Source: Methanobrevibacter sp.
GTDB taxonomy: Archaea > Methanobacteriota > Methanobacteria > Methanobacteriales > Methanobacteriaceae
DNA length: 64,000 nt
Assembly (NCBI RefSeq): GCF_017539065.1
Contig: NZ_JAFYHP010000026.1
Span: forward strand, 1-64,000
Direction of reading: 5' to 3'
The notes below the pieces were generated by a model. The model ran no database searches, had not been told where the DNA came from, and saw nothing but the letters and a program-made list of their open reading frames with translations. Positions 62,087 through 64,000 of the stretch are shown piece after piece. Every line of letters starts with the position of its first letter. Positions within the stretch are counted from its first letter, which is position 1. The position numbers and the translations under genes were made by a program.

Positions 62087-62650
62087 TTAACCTTTATTGA
62101 TTACTTTTACTTTTTTAGGAGAAACAATAATCAAGTTTTTCTCCTCACTGCGGGCAAGCAATAATGCTTGAACGCCATATCTTTCTCTCATTTGATTAAT
62201 TTTATCGCCAGCTAATTTGAAATTAGCAGCACTTTCCTTTTCTAAGAAAGATAAATCTAAAATAACCGGGTTTTGCTCTTCAATCACCTGATCAACAACA
62301 TAATTAATATCATCAAGTGATTTCGGCCTAATTAAAACAATTTCATAGTATGATTGTTCTGGAATAATTACAAAATCATCATAATCCTCATAGACAGGAA
62401 CTTGTTTAGGTTGAGGACGAGGATTTGGCTTTTGTGCAGGTTTTGGAACTTGTCCATATTGCTGTTGTTGATTTTGCACATATTGTTGTTGATTTTTTCT
62501 TGATTGTTGTTGTTTATTAATTTGTTGTCCCACATTATCTACAATAGGTTTTACAGCATCACGTATTGAATCAATAACGCTAGGACCTTCTCTTTTTTCA
62601 TCTGTTTCATCAAAACCTAGACTTCTTTTTAAATCATCTGTGAAACTCAT
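62087..62650 (-). CDS. sepF: cell division protein SepF
   Basis: 187 aa. An N-terminal amphipathic stretch (FTDDLKRSLGF) for membrane binding, a Gln/Pro-rich linker (about 45-85) and a SepF globular domain (about 95-187) with ILDLSFLEKESAANFKLAGDKI, the strand-helix that contacts FtsZ. Archaeal SepF anchors FtsZ at the membrane, as shown in Methanobrevibacter smithii. The DUF1611 gene ends 5 bases before its start. Confidence 0.9.
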   Translation of the reverse strand: MSFTDDLKRSLGFDETDEKREGPSVIDSIRDAVKPIVDNVGQQINKQQQSRKNQQQYVQNQQQQYGQVPKPAQKPNPRPQPKQVPVYEDYDDFVIIPEQSYYEIVLIRPKSLDDINYVVDQVIEEQNPVILDLSFLEKESAANFKLAGDKINQMRERYGVQALLLARSEEKNLIIVSPKKVKVINKG

Positions 62651-62655
62651 TCAAA

Positions 62656-63654
62656 TTACCCCTCTAAATATTCTAGTATAGCATCTAATAATTTAGAAGC
62701 CCCATTATTATAAACATCCTCCGCAGGTAAATTGTATGTATCTTCAAAGTATTCAGGACACATATCTAAACTAGCGTTTTTAAGGTTGATTGAAAGGCCA
62801 ACAACTTTTGTTGGTTCAACAGCTTCAATAGCTTTAATTTCTTCTTCAATTCCTTTAGGTTCTCTGTACGGGTGATTAGGCCTGTGTCCAACAATAACCG
62901 CATCAGGAGCCGCACCGATTAAAATAGCTGCAGACAATCCTCTTGGGTGAGGATTTCCATTTTCAGTTAAACTGGATTGGCCTTCTATAAAAATAATATC
63001 CGGTTTTTTAGTTTCTTCAACATGTTTAATTGCAGATAAAACAGCTGAAGGAACATCCATAGCGGATAAACTTCCTGCCCTAAAATTAAAATCAGTAGGT
63101 TCTTCCAAACCCATTTCATCAGTTGATATTATTGCCGGATTTAAACCTCTTTCGCTACTAGCTATACCGAGCATTTTGGTGGTAGTTCTTTTACCACATT
63201 CTTGTGAGGTTCCTCCAACGAAAATTACAGGAGCTTTAGGAGTATAGGATATTTTAGGTAAAACTTCACAGGATTTCTTAGGGGCAATACCTGCAATTCT
63301 TTTAACTACGTCCAATCTTGGACTAATCTCTTTAATAACAACATTCTTTGAATCAGCAAATCTCTTTAAAGACATATTTTCTTCAATAGATAATGATCTA
63401 AATGAGGTAATAACATTCAATCCCGCATCAATTGCTTGAACAGAATATTTTAATGCAGTGCCTTCAGCACCAATTGGCAACATTATAGCTAATGATTTAG
63501 CTTCAGGAGATTGTTTTAAACATTCCTCTAAACTGCCTGAAATAACATTACCGCAAAACTGTTTTCCTTGTTTTTTAACATCATCATCGATGAATCCTAC
63601 GGTTTCGACACCGTCAAGATTGGAGAATTTCTCTCCTCCACCTCCGCAACCCAC
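62656..63654 (-). CDS. DUF1611-family P-loop protein with an unusual 5' end
   Basis: 332 aa from the GTG at 63654. P-loop-like [20 protein letters not shown] near residue 144 and IIFIEGQSS as a following strand place it with the DUF1611 (NAD-epimerase-like) family. The conserved first strand reads in frame upstream of the GTG as far as 63690, where a TAA (63693-63691) blocks it; no ATG lies between. A GGGGTGA site stands at 63720-63714 before a TTG at 63708 that would hit that TAA after five codons. Either the start is non-standard or the gene has lost it. Confidence 0.7.
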   Translation of the reverse strand: MGCGGGGEKFSNLDGVETVGFIDDDVKKQGKQFCGNVISGSLEECLKQSPEAKSLAIMLPIGAEGTALKYSVQAIDAGLNVITSFRSLSIEENMSLKRFADSKNVVIKEISPRLDVVKRIAGIAPKKSCEVLPKISYTPKAPVIFVGGTSQECGKRTTTKMLGIASSERGLNPAIISTDEMGLEEPTDFNFRAGSLSAMDVPSAVLSAIKHVEETKKPDIIFIEGQSSLTENGNPHPRGLSAAILIGAAPDAVIVGHRPNHPYREPKGIEEEIKAIEAVEPTKVVGLSINLKNASLDMCPEYFEDTYNLPAEDVYNNGASKLLDAILEYLEG

Positions 63655-63901
63655 TACAATGAATGGATTTAAGTCTTGAATTTCTTTTACTTATTTTACT
63701 GAATACAAAAATTTCACCCCTATCCTATAATTTATAACTTATAAGTAATCATTAAATTTATTTTATTAATTTTTCGAAAAAATTTCAAAAAAATGTTATT
63801 ATTATTAATTATAATTTTTTTCATTTATAAAGTATAATGTTTTTAAGTAAAAATTACATATATTAGAAATAATAAAAAAAACTTTTTAGGAGAAAATTAA
63901 C

Positions 63902-64000
63902 ATGAGAAAACCTTATGTTATTCTAATTGGAAGTGCATCAGGGATTGGAAAATCCACTATTGCCGCAGAACTGGCTAAAAAATTAAATATTAAACATTTA
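63902..64000 (+). CDS. P-loop kinase, 2-phosphoglycerate-kinase-like (partial, runs off the window)
   Basis: The first 33 codons are visible, with AGGAG 10 bases before the [15 protein letters not shown] is a Walker A loop, and the sequence resembles the start of methanogen 2-phosphoglycerate kinases, which make 2,3-diphosphoglycerate for cyclic DPG. The rest lies outside, so the family is only probable. Confidence 0.6.
   Translation, partial: MRKPYVILIGSASGIGKSTIAAELAKKLNIKHL

Noticed and set aside
1-64000. tRNA, rRNA, CRISPR, insertion sequence, prophage
   Set aside because: No cloverleaf-like stretch, no regular spaced repeats, no transposase or integrase frame was found by reading both strands, although a small or odd tRNA could have been missed.

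Overview
The window is a gene-dense, AT-rich stretch of archaeal chromosome. It most likely comes from Methanobrevibacter or a close relative in Methanobacteriales. The evidence is a pseudomurein-type Mur ligase/MraY/ATP-grasp block, a proteasome-activating nucleotidase, archaeal NAC and MBF1, thiol:fumarate reductase subunit B (TfrB), a SepF cell-division anchor next to archaeal-type genes, a beta-helix adhesin-like protein and methanogen-only hypothetical families. I saw no tRNA, rRNA, CRISPR array, insertion sequence or prophage.

Layout. 0.1-5.8 kb: tRNA methylation, lipid reductase, a PH-like membrane protein, PAN with a C/D box sRNA just downstream of it, and MBF1. 5.8-13.5 kb: one long minus-strand run with nikR, a methyltransferase, a hycI-like protease, an ATP-grasp ligase, an MraY-like transferase, a Mur ligase with a duplicated N-terminal domain, and two exported or anchored proteins. 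This is the pseudomurein wall block. 13.6-21.4 kb: small hypotheticals, a LOG-family protein, a HEAT-repeat protein, a LeuB/AksF-type dehydrogenase with an acyl-CoA ligase, argB and a QueG-like Fe-S protein. 21.4-26.6 kb: accessory-looking region with a metal-type operator and a 20-codon ORF, DUF998, SAP-domain, two STAS-like paralogues flanking a broken GHKL ATPase, a zinc ribbon and a nuclease-like gene. 26.6-29.8 kb: TarI/TarJ-like CDP-ribitol genes, two tandem methyltransferases and a 34-aa very basic protein. 29.9-34.9 kb: argJ, then a run with a palm/cyclase-like membrane protein, a Zc3h12a-type RNase, a metallophosphoesterase and NAC. 35-38.4 kb: aldo/keto reductase and two acyltransferase-3 membrane enzymes. 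38.4-41.6 kb: tag glycosylase and modABC. 41.9-47.2 kb: flavin-type oxidase-fold protein, MFS exporter, YhgE/Pip protein, adhesin. 47.3-53.8 kb: sodium symporter with its small accessory protein, aryl-acetate CoA ligase, ACT regulator and iorAB. 53.9-64 kb: tfrB, RNA methyltransferase, Fe-S protein, dcd, glyS, a FilR1-type regulator, TatD, a TDT transporter, sepF, a DUF1611 gene and the start of a P-loop kinase.

Working together. The 9.5-12.2 kb genes supply cytoplasmic and membrane steps of pseudomurein precursor assembly. The paaK-like ligase, ACT protein and IorAB form an aryl-acetate to aryl-pyruvate route to aromatic amino acids, and TGTACA (TRP-box-like) half-sites lie in the divergent promoter in front of it. 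ModABC imports molybdate or tungstate, with a palindrome at its promoter.

The strongest leads not explained by ordinary genes are: the C/D sRNA at 3372-3437; the identical promoter element GTAAAATTG-N6-TTTACAAC shared by the broken ATPase and a nuclease-like gene 1.4 kb apart; the RNase plus palm-domain pair next to a phosphodiesterase-family gene; the metal-type operator driving a 20-codon ORF; and the amber-split ATPase between two STAS-like paralogues. All functional calls come from reading the sequence; no search was run.
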